Assembly: GCA_023399055.1 (NCBI GenBank)
Contig: JAEWQV010000010.1
Coordinates: forward strand, 558,001-622,000
Origin: Bacillota bacterium
Lineage (GTDB): Bacteria > Bacillota > Clostridia > Lachnospirales > Lachnospiraceae
Direction: 5' to 3'
DNA: 64,000 nucleotides
Shown piece after piece: positions 55,537-63,484 of this stretch. Below the pieces are notes generated by a model. The model ran no database searches. It had not been told where the DNA came from and saw nothing but the letters and a program-made list of their open reading frames with translations. The first letter of the stretch is position 1. Each line of letters begins with the position of its first letter. The position numbers were made by a program, and so were the translations under genes.

Positions 55537-55643
55537 GGAAGTTCTCCTTCGTTAAAATAAAATATAGTAATGATTATTGTTATTATATTCTACCTTAACT
55601 TCCAATAGAATTCCATAGAAAATTTATAAATATTTTATCCTAT

Positions 55644-56093
55644 TTATTTTTCTTGAAGATACACAATTGTTCCGACCAGAAATAGTACAAGTCCTATCAT
55701 TTTACGTACATTTATGGCATGATTTAGTATTAAGGCATCAATCAAAAGCCCGCATAACAACTCGCCTGTTAGCAATAAGATTAAGGTATTAGAAATACCC
55801 AGGGAAGGGATAGCCTTTGATGACAAATATATGATAAAGGCTCCAAAAACACCTCCAATCAGCCAAATCGGACTAACTTGAGTAATCTTTTGATACTTTA
55901 CGATACTGCCATTTACGATATTAATGATTAAGAAAACTGTCGTTCCAGTGATTAAACTATGTAGAGTTGCAACAGCCGGGGTGACATACTTCCCTAACTG
56001 GGAATTAATACTCGCTTCTATGGTTGTAAAAATACCAGCTAAAATCGCCATTAACATTGGGAATACATTCATACTTGTCATCATGCCTTTCAT
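55644..56093 (-). CDS. YdcZ/DUF606-family DMT membrane protein
   Basis: 149 aa with about five hydrophobic helices. MLMAILAGIFTTIEASINSQ and NTLILLLTGELLCGLLIDA match the half-size drug/metabolite transporter family DUF606, which work as dimers. Several ATGs occur in the first eight codons; 56093 is kept but 56081 is equally possible, as GAAAGG lies close by. Substrate unknown. Confidence 0.82.
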   Translation of the reverse strand: MKGMMTSMNVFPMLMAILAGIFTTIEASINSQLGKYVTPAVATLHSLITGTTVFLIINIVNGSIVKYQKITQVSPIWLIGGVFGAFIIYLSSKAIPSLGISNTLILLLTGELLCGLLIDALILNHAINVRKMIGLVLFLVGTIVYLQEK

Positions 56094-56213
56094 GGAAGCT
56101 ATAAAATAAGGAGTTTATTACTAACCACTCCAACTCATCTCATTCATACATATGAGTCAAGGCACAATTATATACAAGCAACTGAAATGGCCTATTAAAT
56201 TCAACAAGATGAT

Positions 56214-56225
56214 ACGACCGGTCGT
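56214..56225. promoter_or_regulatory. GC-rich palindrome ACGACCGGTCGT
   Basis: A perfect 12-bp palindrome in AT-rich DNA, about 120 bp upstream of the YdcZ-like gene. Sequences of the type GACCGGTC occur in several TetR-family operators (recollection). Possibly an operator for the transporter gene. Confidence 0.45.
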
Positions 56226-56254
56226 TTCACTTTGCCTTTGCATAATGATAGACA

Positions 56255-56295
56255 CCAAGAGGCTGAGAGTAATTTTCATACTCTCAGCCTCTTGG
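56255..56295 (-). terminator. Strong hairpin after the H-NOX receptor gene
   Basis: CCAAGAGGCTGAGAGTA and TACTCTCAGCCTCTTGG are exact 17-bp complements around 7 nt. The T-run is weak on both strands. It lies 116 nt past the receptor stop; the stretch between is AT-rich with nothing recognised. Confidence 0.7.
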
Positions 56296-56410
56296 CTTTA
56301 CATATATACTATATGATATAATGTCAACAATTATATCAGCGCTGAACAAAGTGAGTGTGCATCACAGGCACGAAGTGCCAATATTATTTGCTTTTTACAT
56401 GATATACTAA

Positions 56411-58204
56411 TTAAATCTTATATTTACTTAGGTCTTCTTGGAAGTTCTTAATCATTAAGTCAAAAATTCCAATCTGATTTGTTAATTCATTAATTTGATC
56501 CATGTAAATTGCCACATTGGAGCTTGCTTCTTCAGTAGCCGCTGAATTCTCTTCTGCAATTGCTGCAAGACTGTGCATATTATCAAAGATAGAGGTAATG
56601 TTATCCGCCTCAACCTTTAGCTCCTGTGAGGTTTGAATCATAAGGTCTGATACAGATTTAAGATTCTTATTTGCTTTATTTGAAGTATTAACAGCATCGG
56701 TAAGCTTAAGACTTTCCTTTTCAAGCACACCGTATTGTGTATCGATATCACTTACTACCCCACCAATACTTTCAACAAATTCAGTTAAGCTCTTATTGAT
56801 TTCATCCACCGCTTTATTGGTTTCAACAGATAATCTGCGTACTTCCTCAGCAACCACCGCAAAACCCTTACCTGCATCACCAGCTCTTGCTGCTTCGATA
56901 GAAGCATTTAATGCTAACAAATTAATCTGCTTAGCAATGGAAGAAACAATTAATACAATCTGAGTAATTCCTGCTGCATTCTTACGAAGTTGATCACTGT
57001 TTGTACGAATAAGATTGAACTTGTCCAAAACATTATTAATTTCCATTGTGGTTTCATGAACATTATGGAAGCTAGTCTCCAACCTGCTCATTGCCTTTTC
57101 AATCTTGCTCTTATTTGTCTGACTCTCATCAGAAATTCGGGTAACACTTAAAATACTGTCATTTAATATTGTAACTGAATGCTCAGTGTCCTCTGCCTGA
57201 GTTGTTGCAGCAACAGCCACCTCATCAAGAACACTGGTTATATCATCCGAGGTTTCTTGCATGGTTTTTGCTATATCTGTAACTGAATGATTAAAGGTAT
57301 ACATCTCATCGACAATTGCATTGAACCCAATAAAGTCCTTTTGAACACTTCTCTTGATTTCATTCACTTGTTCCATGATTGATTCATACTCATCACCAGA
57401 TTTTACTACAAGGTATTCTACAAAGTCACTACCTGCAAGTTTCTCAAGTTCCTTTTTAAGTAATTTCTGTGGTCGATGTAAAACATAAGCAGATAAGGCT
57501 GATGCTAAACAAGTAATGATACCGATTGGTATTGCTGTTAATTTATCAGGAACCAGAATTAGAGCTCCTAATGTTACAAGTATTGTATTAAGTACTGTCG
57601 TTTTAATTGCTATGTTTTTTATAAAACCAAAAGAAAGCAGCTGATTGACAAAATATTTCTTTGTATATTGGATTTCGTTCTCAAAGGTCAGTTTCATTTG
57701 AAACTCACTAGGATTATTGTCCAGTACTTCAACTTTAATATTTTCTTTAAAATACTGTGATACACCACTTATCAAACCTAGGAGATAGTAATTCATTCCC
57801 CTTTTTGAGCGATAAATAAACTTAATCTCGTGTGAAGATATCGGCACTACATCAAGGATCGGAGGTTTCGCTCCTCGAAAGCGTTTCATTACAATAACAT
57901 GAACATCATTCATGGATTTTAAAAATTGATATGCAGATTCGTGACGGAAGAAGCCAGGATAGTTTTTGCTGAAGGTACTAATATTCTGTTCGCCCATTAT
58001 CTTCCATATTTCTTCATGGCTTTTTCCTACTAACTTGCCTATATGATCAACTACTCCAAGTGCAATACGGTCTTCCACATCCTCCAGTGGAGAAAAAACA
58101 ACGTCTGTCTGTAATTTATATTCTTTTAATGCTTCATCAACAACACTTTTACCAAATAACGCCCTACAAGAATCAACCCAAGTTGAAACTACAGTTCCTT
58201 TCAT
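56411..58204 (-). CDS. Haem-binding H-NOX methyl-accepting chemotaxis protein
   Basis: 597 aa. Residues 1-185 are an H-NOX domain: haem-ligand H102 in DVHVIVMKR, P115 in GAKPP and the propionate-binding YRSKR (Y131, S133, R135). W9, N74 and Y140 fall at the same numbers as the distal O2-binding pocket of Thermoanaerobacter tengcongensis H-NOX (family knowledge). Two hydrophobic segments follow at about 197-245, then a coiled coil and the MCP signalling tip NLLALNASIEAARAGDAGKG. It therefore should report O2 or NO to CheA. Transcribed alone. Confidence 0.93.
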   Translation of the reverse strand: MKGTVVSTWVDSCRALFGKSVVDEALKEYKLQTDVVFSPLEDVEDRIALGVVDHIGKLVGKSHEEIWKIMGEQNISTFSKNYPGFFRHESAYQFLKSMNDVHVIVMKRFRGAKPPILDVVPISSHEIKFIYRSKRGMNYYLLGLISGVSQYFKENIKVEVLDNNPSEFQMKLTFENEIQYTKKYFVNQLLSFGFIKNIAIKTTVLNTILVTLGALILVPDKLTAIPIGIITCLASALSAYVLHRPQKLLKKELEKLAGSDFVEYLVVKSGDEYESIMEQVNEIKRSVQKDFIGFNAIVDEMYTFNHSVTDIAKTMQETSDDITSVLDEVAVAATTQAEDTEHSVTILNDSILSVTRISDESQTNKSKIEKAMSRLETSFHNVHETTMEINNVLDKFNLIRTNSDQLRKNAAGITQIVLIVSSIAKQINLLALNASIEAARAGDAGKGFAVVAEEVRRLSVETNKAVDEINKSLTEFVESIGGVVSDIDTQYGVLEKESLKLTDAVNTSNKANKNLKSVSDLMIQTSQELKVEADNITSIFDNMHSLAAIAEENSAATEEASSNVAIYMDQINELTNQIGIFDLMIKNFQEDLSKYKI

Positions 58205-58279
58205 TTCAAAACCTCCTTAGTATCGTTTGAAAATCTAATTCAATTCTATACCAAGAATTTTAATTATTCAAGCGATACT

Positions 58280-58302
58280 TTAATAATGATAATTATTATT
58301 AA
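58280..58302. promoter_or_regulatory. Fur/PerR-like dyad upstream of the H-NOX receptor
   Basis: Perfect arms TTAATAAT and ATTATTAA flank GATAATT. Read as a 7-1-7 box, TGATAATTATTATTA (58287-58301) matches the Fur consensus TGATAATNATTATCA at all but one position, and PerR at all but two. It lies 76 bp upstream of the receptor start. AT-richness weakens the case. Confidence 0.5.
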
Positions 58303-58545
58303 TTTTGTAATTAATTTCCAAATAATACATTAGAATTTATTGGATTTTCTCCTTTATCAAATACTTATTTCCTAGCGTTATATTGATGGCTATACAGACT
58401 TGGTATTCTTTCACTTAACCTTAAAACCATCTTGCTTCCTAATATATAAAGTCATATAATATCCTAGAGATAACTTGGCAGACAAAGTACACGTTCTTGA
58501 TATAAAACATTACCTTTGTGTAAAATATAAAATCACATTATCAGA
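58303..58545. other. Spacer between the H-NOX receptor and the crcB-upstream repeats
   Basis: AT-rich, no gene supported. No fluoride-riboswitch (crcB motif) core was found here or further toward crcB. Confidence 0.4.
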
Positions 58546-58662
58546 GTTTTTCACGGCTGTTTACAGCCGTTGATATCACGGGTGCGTTCGCGTATACCAG
58601 AAAAACTAGCGTAGCATGTTTTTCGCGGCTGTTTACAGCCGTTGATATCACGGGTGCGTTCG
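58546..58662. repeat. 45-nt direct repeat pair upstream of crcB
   Basis: Copies at 58546-58590 and 58618-58662 differ at one base (CACGG/CGCGG). Each contains the hairpin CGGCTGT-TT-ACAGCCG, then GATATCACGGGTGCGTTCG. They are separated by 27 nt. GC content is higher than the surroundings. Confidence 0.85.
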
Positions 58663-58691
58663 TATCTAACAAAGCAAGCTTTGTTAGATAC
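58662..58691 (+). terminator. Perfect hairpin upstream of crcB
   Basis: GTATCTAACAAAG-CAAG-CTTTGTTAGATAC, 13-bp arms with a 4-nt loop, 42 nt before the crcB start. No T-run follows, so it may be a regulatory leader hairpin or part of the repeat unit and not a terminator. Confidence 0.55.
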
Positions 58692-58733
58692 TTCACTTTA
58701 CCTTCGCGTATATTTTAATTAGGAGTAATGATT

Positions 58734-59111
58734 ATGGATAAAATTATTATTGTAGGGATCGGTGGTTTCCTTGGAGCAGCTTCAAGGTACCTTGTATCTC
58801 AATATTGTACAAAATGGTTTGGTAGCCAGTTTCCTTACGGGACTCTGGCCGTAAATGTTGTAGGTGCACTTCTTATCGGTATCATTCTTGAGGTGTTTGC
58901 AACAACCAACTTGATTTCAGAAAATATGAAGCTCTTTCTTGCAACAGGAATTCTAGGAGGGTTGACTACATTCTCAACCTTTAGTTATGAAACCATAAGC
59001 CTGTTCTATGCTTCCAAATATACATTGGCAATATTAAACACCGCCCTTAACTTATTTTTAAGCTTAGGCGGTGTCATATTAGGAAAATTTATCGGTTCAA
59101 AGTGCTTTTAA
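58734..59111 (+). CDS. crcB: Fluoride channel CrcB/FluC
   Basis: 125 aa from ATG 58734 (MDKIIIVG); AGGAG lies 8 nt upstream, whereas an ATG two codons earlier is too close. Four transmembrane helices. Signature motifs: GGFLGAASRYLV, FPYGTLAVNVVGALLIG (the conserved Asn) and TGILGGLTTFSTFSYE (Phe-box and Na-site). Family knowledge: dimeric fluoride exporter. The stop abuts the convergent L,D-transpeptidase stop with no gap. Confidence 0.95.
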   Translation: MDKIIIVGIGGFLGAASRYLVSQYCTKWFGSQFPYGTLAVNVVGALLIGIILEVFATTNLISENMKLFLATGILGGLTTFSTFSYETISLFYASKYTLAILNTALNLFLSLGGVILGKFIGSKCF

Positions 59112-60650
59112 TTAATTGGAAGTATCTTCGGTTGAATTACCTGTGGTATCTTCCGAAGTGTTTGTTTCCTGAGTTGTATCTTTGTTACCTTTATCTTTAT
59201 CCTTATCTTTGTCAACATCGTAATTTTCAGTTCCAGGCAATTCATATACAACAACCGCCACTCCTCGCTGAATCTCCGCAAACATTGTTTTTGCTGCTGC
59301 AGGCGGCATATTGATACAACCATGGGAGCCCTTGGTTAAGTAAATATCCTCACCAAATTTATTTCTCCAGTTAGCATCATGAAATCCGATATTTCGATTA
59401 AATGGCATCCAGTATTTTACCGGGGTTTGATAATCTTCACCTACTAATACTGCATCATTTTCTTTATACTGTACTGGATAGGTACCAACCGGTGTAGAAT
59501 AATTCTTGGATACGTTACCAGATACAAAATCTGATTCTACCACAAGCTTTCCATTTTTATAAAAATAAAGATGCTGTGCTGTTAAATTAACCTCCACATA
59601 GGTATTGCCAATGTCATCCTTGCCATATTGCTGTGCTGTCTGGAAATAAACAGGCTTCTTAGTCACTGTTTCTCCATCTTTAATCAGCTGCGTTAATTCT
59701 TTTACTTCTTCTGGTCGATTCAGCCACCAGCCGTAGTCTCCACCCTTAACCTCAATGGTATCTCCATAGGAAGTTTTAAAGGTTCTTACTCTGCCAAAGG
59801 AATTATAGGTCTTACCAATATAATCTACATATTCTTTAATTCCTTCTTCCTGGAATTCCACTTTGTAGTTATCATCAATCGTAACCCACTCACTGATGGT
59901 TTTACCATCTAAAACCTCGATGTCATCTCCAAATTCATAGGTAATAACAGCGCTGGTCAGGTCTTTCATTTCATTAAATGCATTCGCCAGATCCGGATAT
60001 TCAGAGGTTTTTTCCGGTTTTGCATACGTTCCAGTGTCTTCTATCACCAGGGTCGGTGCAAGGGTAAGAATAGCCTGTTGTAATTGTGGATATAATTCGT
60101 CTTTGTTAATTTTAGCACCTGGGTCTTCTGGTACGATTTCGTAGCCATTCTCACCATACTCTGAAATTGTGGCATTGGTAGGCTCAATTATATTCGCTTC
60201 CTCAAACAAAGCCAGCTTATTATATTTCTTTTCTAATAGCTTTTCATCGTATTCCAGCATTGTATTAATCTTTAAGTCATGTGACTTCCTTATGTTAAGC
60301 GGCCATTTTGCAACATCCTGCTGCTGCAATAATTCAAGAATACTTCCTTCATATACCATATGTAAATTAATTTCACCGCCACGAATGGTGTCGCTAATAC
60401 CATTTCTACCTACCAAAGTAATTTTATAATCCCTTACTTCTTCGGTTATTAAAGCTTCTGCTTCCTCAACAGTCATATTGGAAGTATCAATGCCATTAAT
60501 ACTGGTATTTTTATAGAAATGGTCCTTGTAATATTGAAGCGGATATAAATATAATATCACCAGTGGCAGTATAATACCTACACTAGCAAATGCAATTAAA
60601 AAGTTTCTAATTTTACTAGCTGTATTTTTTTTACTCTTTTTTCTACTCAT
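59112..60650 (-). CDS. L,D-transpeptidase (YkuD) with peptidoglycan-binding domain
   Basis: 512 aa membrane-anchored wall enzyme. A basic cytosolic start (MSRKKSKKNTASK) is followed by TM at about 18-35. Then comes a PG-binding-4-like domain (about 60-160: SINGIDTSNMTVEEAEALIT) and a second helical region. The YkuD catalytic domain has H443 and C445 in KGSHGCINMPP. A low-complexity Asp/Lys/Thr tail follows (last 38 residues). It forms 3-3 crosslinks or attaches proteins. The operon is single-gene. Confidence 0.94.
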   Translation of the reverse strand: MSRKKSKKNTASKIRNFLIAFASVGIILPLVILYLYPLQYYKDHFYKNTSINGIDTSNMTVEEAEALITEEVRDYKITLVGRNGISDTIRGGEINLHMVYEGSILELLQQQDVAKWPLNIRKSHDLKINTMLEYDEKLLEKKYNKLALFEEANIIEPTNATISEYGENGYEIVPEDPGAKINKDELYPQLQQAILTLAPTLVIEDTGTYAKPEKTSEYPDLANAFNEMKDLTSAVITYEFGDDIEVLDGKTISEWVTIDDNYKVEFQEEGIKEYVDYIGKTYNSFGRVRTFKTSYGDTIEVKGGDYGWWLNRPEEVKELTQLIKDGETVTKKPVYFQTAQQYGKDDIGNTYVEVNLTAQHLYFYKNGKLVVESDFVSGNVSKNYSTPVGTYPVQYKENDAVLVGEDYQTPVKYWMPFNRNIGFHDANWRNKFGEDIYLTKGSHGCINMPPAAAKTMFAEIQRGVAVVVYELPGTENYDVDKDKDKDKGNKDTTQETNTSEDTTGNSTEDTSN

Positions 60651-60803
60651 TTTACACCTACATTCTACTTAAAAAAGTACAGTTTTCAATTCATGCCACT
60701 ATTATAAAACAAAAAGATGTCGATTTATAGTCAATTTCATTAAGTTTTAGTTAAATAAGTGTTACTATTTAAAGAAGAAAACGAGCAACTGCTTCACATT
60801 TTA

Positions 60804-60839
60804 AAAGCCCCCATCCGGCAAAACTCGGATGGAGGCTTA
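60804..60839 (-). terminator. Terminator after the DUF4353 lipoprotein gene
   Basis: AAGCCCCCATCCG pairs with CGGATGGAGGCTT (one mismatch) around 6 nt; on the minus strand TTTTAAAATG follows the stem. Confidence 0.8.
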
Positions 60840-60931
60840 CTATTTATAAGCTTTTTTAATAAATTCTTCTTTATTTGCAATTCTATATCCTTGTGGGTTG
60901 AACAGTTGCAAAGTATATACCTGGAAACCGA

Positions 60932-62695
60932 TTATGGTCTTTGTATGCCGCCTTTGTTACCTCTCATTCCACCTCCACCGAAGCCTCCGGATTGTTCACC
61001 ACTTGAGGTTGCTACCGAACTAAGTGTGACCTCTGCTGTTTGATCTCCGCTGGTTAACGTGTAGGTTTTACCATTTGCCAAATCAGGTGAACTTACTACA
61101 ACAGAATTAAATTCTTTTTCTGCTACATAGGAGATAATTTCTTTTCCTGTATCATCGGTTACTACAATTTCAGAACCAGCTGTTATTGATGAAGAAAAAT
61201 TATGAAGGAAGGAATACTGCGTCGATGTATCGGAAAATCCTTGTGCCATTCCAGAACTTCCTGCAATTACTACTGTTCCACCTGTAATGTTAGCTGTTCC
61301 GTTGTAATCAAATCCAGCATTTCCATTATCTGTAGGACCACTTACTGTAATGGTACCTCCGCTGATATATATGGATCCATTGGAGTCTATACCATCGCCT
61401 GCAGCATTCACATTAATGGCACCTCCGGTGATCATGATGTAGCAATTAGCGTTGTTTTCAAATTCTCCACCGCCCATACCACCTTGCATCCCATTGCCCC
61501 CGAAGCCATTTCCACGATTTCCTTGGGCGTTGCCATCTGTGGTAGAACCGTCAGTACCGTTGCTAGGGAAGTTCGGGAAGGAACCATCACTAGGTACTTC
61601 AGGAAGGGTACCGTCACTTGGGAATGTTGGTGTAGTACCATTGGTTTGTGGCATTTGAGGCTGATCATTTTCTGTGGTTGCAAGTAATACGGCTGCACTC
61701 TGCTCTCCATCAGTCGATACGGAATCGGTGGAGGTGGAGGTTGTTGCTGTTACTCCACTAGAAGAGTTAAGACCATCATCAGAAGCAGTAATATCGGTGT
61801 TTCCGCCTTCTATTATAATTGCTGTACCTTCAATTCCCTCTACGGAGCTGGCAACTGTAATAGTTCCGCCTGCGATATAAACATAACCTTTTGTTACATC
61901 CTCATCATGCTTAGATTGAATACCATTCCCTGTCTCTGCATTAAGAGTAAACGTTCCGTCTTTAATTTTAACGCTATCCTTTCCATTAAGCGCATCCTTG
62001 ATGGCTTGTATGTCATAGGTCCCGCCTGTGAATACCAAATCGTCTTTGGATACAATACCATGCTTATAGCTACCTATCACTTTAAGTGTTCCTTCCCCAT
62101 TAAAGGTAATATCTACTTTACTAAATATTACACCATCCACTGTATTTTCGTCGGTCTGAACATAATTTGCAGTATCAGATAATGTATTAGTAGTGTCCTT
62201 ATCCAGGGTAATAAACACTTTATCAGCATTTTTAACATAAATAGCGCTGTTATCAGATGAATGAATATCTACACCTTTTAATACAAGTCTGACCTTCTCG
62301 GTATCCGTTGTATCAACAATAATTTGTCCATCAGTTAGAGTTCCTGATAAAATGTAGGTTCCCTCTTCTTGAATTGTTAGTGTTGACTGATCTGCACTAG
62401 CTCCTGTACCAGTGATTTCAATGGCGTTATCCTTTAGCATTATATTCGTCGCAACGCTTTCATCATAGCCGATTTCTAGATCCTTTGCTGAAAACTCCGT
62501 ATCAACTACCACTTCAGAAGATGTCTGTGTGGCAATGGTTGATGAACCTCCACTTTGTGTAGTCTGCTCTTCCTGTATAGTTTTCTCTTCCTCTGTTGAT
62601 GCATTTGTATACGTCTTGCTAGCTGAACTGCATCCAGTTAGTATTAGTGAGATTATCACTACAATAATCATTATATATCTTACTTTTTTCGACAT
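60932..62695 (-). CDS. DUF4353 carbohydrate-binding lipoprotein
   Basis: 587 aa. Lipobox LILTGCSS with C22. Repeated beta-strand units rich in GT, such as GGTYDIQAIKDALNGKDSVK, DGTFTLNAETGNGIQSKHDE and GGTITVSGPTDNGNAGFDYN, fit the parallel beta-helix of DUF4353/PF14262. A Gly/Asn/Pro-rich low-complexity insert (about 325-405) interrupts it. Family knowledge: Cthe_2159 binds acidic plant polysaccharide. It is the last gene of an operon with a VTC-domain protein and DUF4956. Confidence 0.87.
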   Translation of the reverse strand: MSKKVRYIMIIVVIISLILTGCSSASKTYTNASTEEEKTIQEEQTTQSGGSSTIATQTSSEVVVDTEFSAKDLEIGYDESVATNIMLKDNAIEITGTGASADQSTLTIQEEGTYILSGTLTDGQIIVDTTDTEKVRLVLKGVDIHSSDNSAIYVKNADKVFITLDKDTTNTLSDTANYVQTDENTVDGVIFSKVDITFNGEGTLKVIGSYKHGIVSKDDLVFTGGTYDIQAIKDALNGKDSVKIKDGTFTLNAETGNGIQSKHDEDVTKGYVYIAGGTITVASSVEGIEGTAIIIEGGNTDITASDDGLNSSSGVTATTSTSTDSVSTDGEQSAAVLLATTENDQPQMPQTNGTTPTFPSDGTLPEVPSDGSFPNFPSNGTDGSTTDGNAQGNRGNGFGGNGMQGGMGGGEFENNANCYIMITGGAINVNAAGDGIDSNGSIYISGGTITVSGPTDNGNAGFDYNGTANITGGTVVIAGSSGMAQGFSDTSTQYSFLHNFSSSITAGSEIVVTDDTGKEIISYVAEKEFNSVVVSSPDLANGKTYTLTSGDQTAEVTLSSVATSSGEQSGGFGGGGMRGNKGGIQRP

Positions 62696-62818
62696 ATCTT
62701 ATTACTCCTTTCATATTGCCGTCTAGTAGGGTTAGGGGCCAAAAGCATCACAAGTTTTCGATTCGTCAATTTGCAGAAGTTTTATACTTCTTTGTGATGC
62801 AAAATATTATTCGAGCCT

Positions 62819-63484
62819 CTAAAGCTCATATACTTCGTTGGAAATTTTACCGCAGCTAATCTCTAGATTACCATTTCTACATCGAAGCTCATCTAAGAAT
62901 TCTTTTTCTTTCATTGGCTCCTTCATACTTACCTGATAAATTAATTTATATAAACTGCCCATATTGGAGGTCTTTGCTCGAATTAATTCTGTCTTGGTGG
63001 TATATTCCTTGAAAATATCGTTGAATATTTCCATATAATTCATACCTTCTGGAATTGTTATTCTAAGTTCCTTCTCTTTCTGCTTCTTCTCACCGAAGCT
63101 GGTAAGATTATATAGCAGGTATGCTCCGCCAACAATTACAGAGAACAATACTGCTGCTACAATATATCCGGTACCGGTTGCTAAACCAATTGCCATCGCC
63201 ATAAAAATGCTGCTGATTTCCTTTGCACTGCCCGGTATGGAACGAAAACGAACAAGACTGAAGGCACCCATTACAGCAATTCCTGTACCCAGATTGCCGT
63301 TCACCAATATAATTACCATTTGTACGATTGCTGGTAGAATTGCAATTGTCATTATGAAACCTTTGCTGCTGTTATTAAAACGAAAATGTACAAATGCTAA
63401 TAATCCTCCAAGTATTAAAGATGCTGCCATACAAATCAAAAAGCTTTCTATAGAAAAAGTAGTTGTAACAATTGAATTAAGCAT
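62819..63484 (-). CDS. DUF4956 membrane protein
   Basis: 221 aa. Three to four transmembrane helices in the first 125 residues (FLICMAASLILGGLLAFVHF, IVQMVIILVNGNLGTGIAVM), with the conserved GAFSLVRFRSIPGSAKEIS turn typical of DUF4956, then a soluble C-terminal domain. It starts 8 nt inside the VTC gene, so translation is coupled. DUF4956 and VTC proteins commonly occur together; the role is not established. Confidence 0.88.
   Translation of the reverse strand: MLNSIVTTTFSIESFLICMAASLILGGLLAFVHFRFNNSSKGFIMTIAILPAIVQMVIILVNGNLGTGIAVMGAFSLVRFRSIPGSAKEISSIFMAMAIGLATGTGYIVAAVLFSVIVGGAYLLYNLTSFGEKKQKEKELRITIPEGMNYMEIFNDIFKEYTTKTELIRAKTSNMGSLYKLIYQVSMKEPMKEKEFLDELRCRNGNLEISCGKISNEVYEL

Noticed and set aside
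55537..55643. NrdR box pair upstream of nrdA
   Set aside because: No sequence close to ACACTATATATAGTGT was found; only a weak Fur-like dyad in AT-rich DNA.
58205..58733. Fluoride riboswitch before crcB
   Set aside because: No recognisable crcB-motif core was seen; the space is filled by repeats. Only an eye search was possible.
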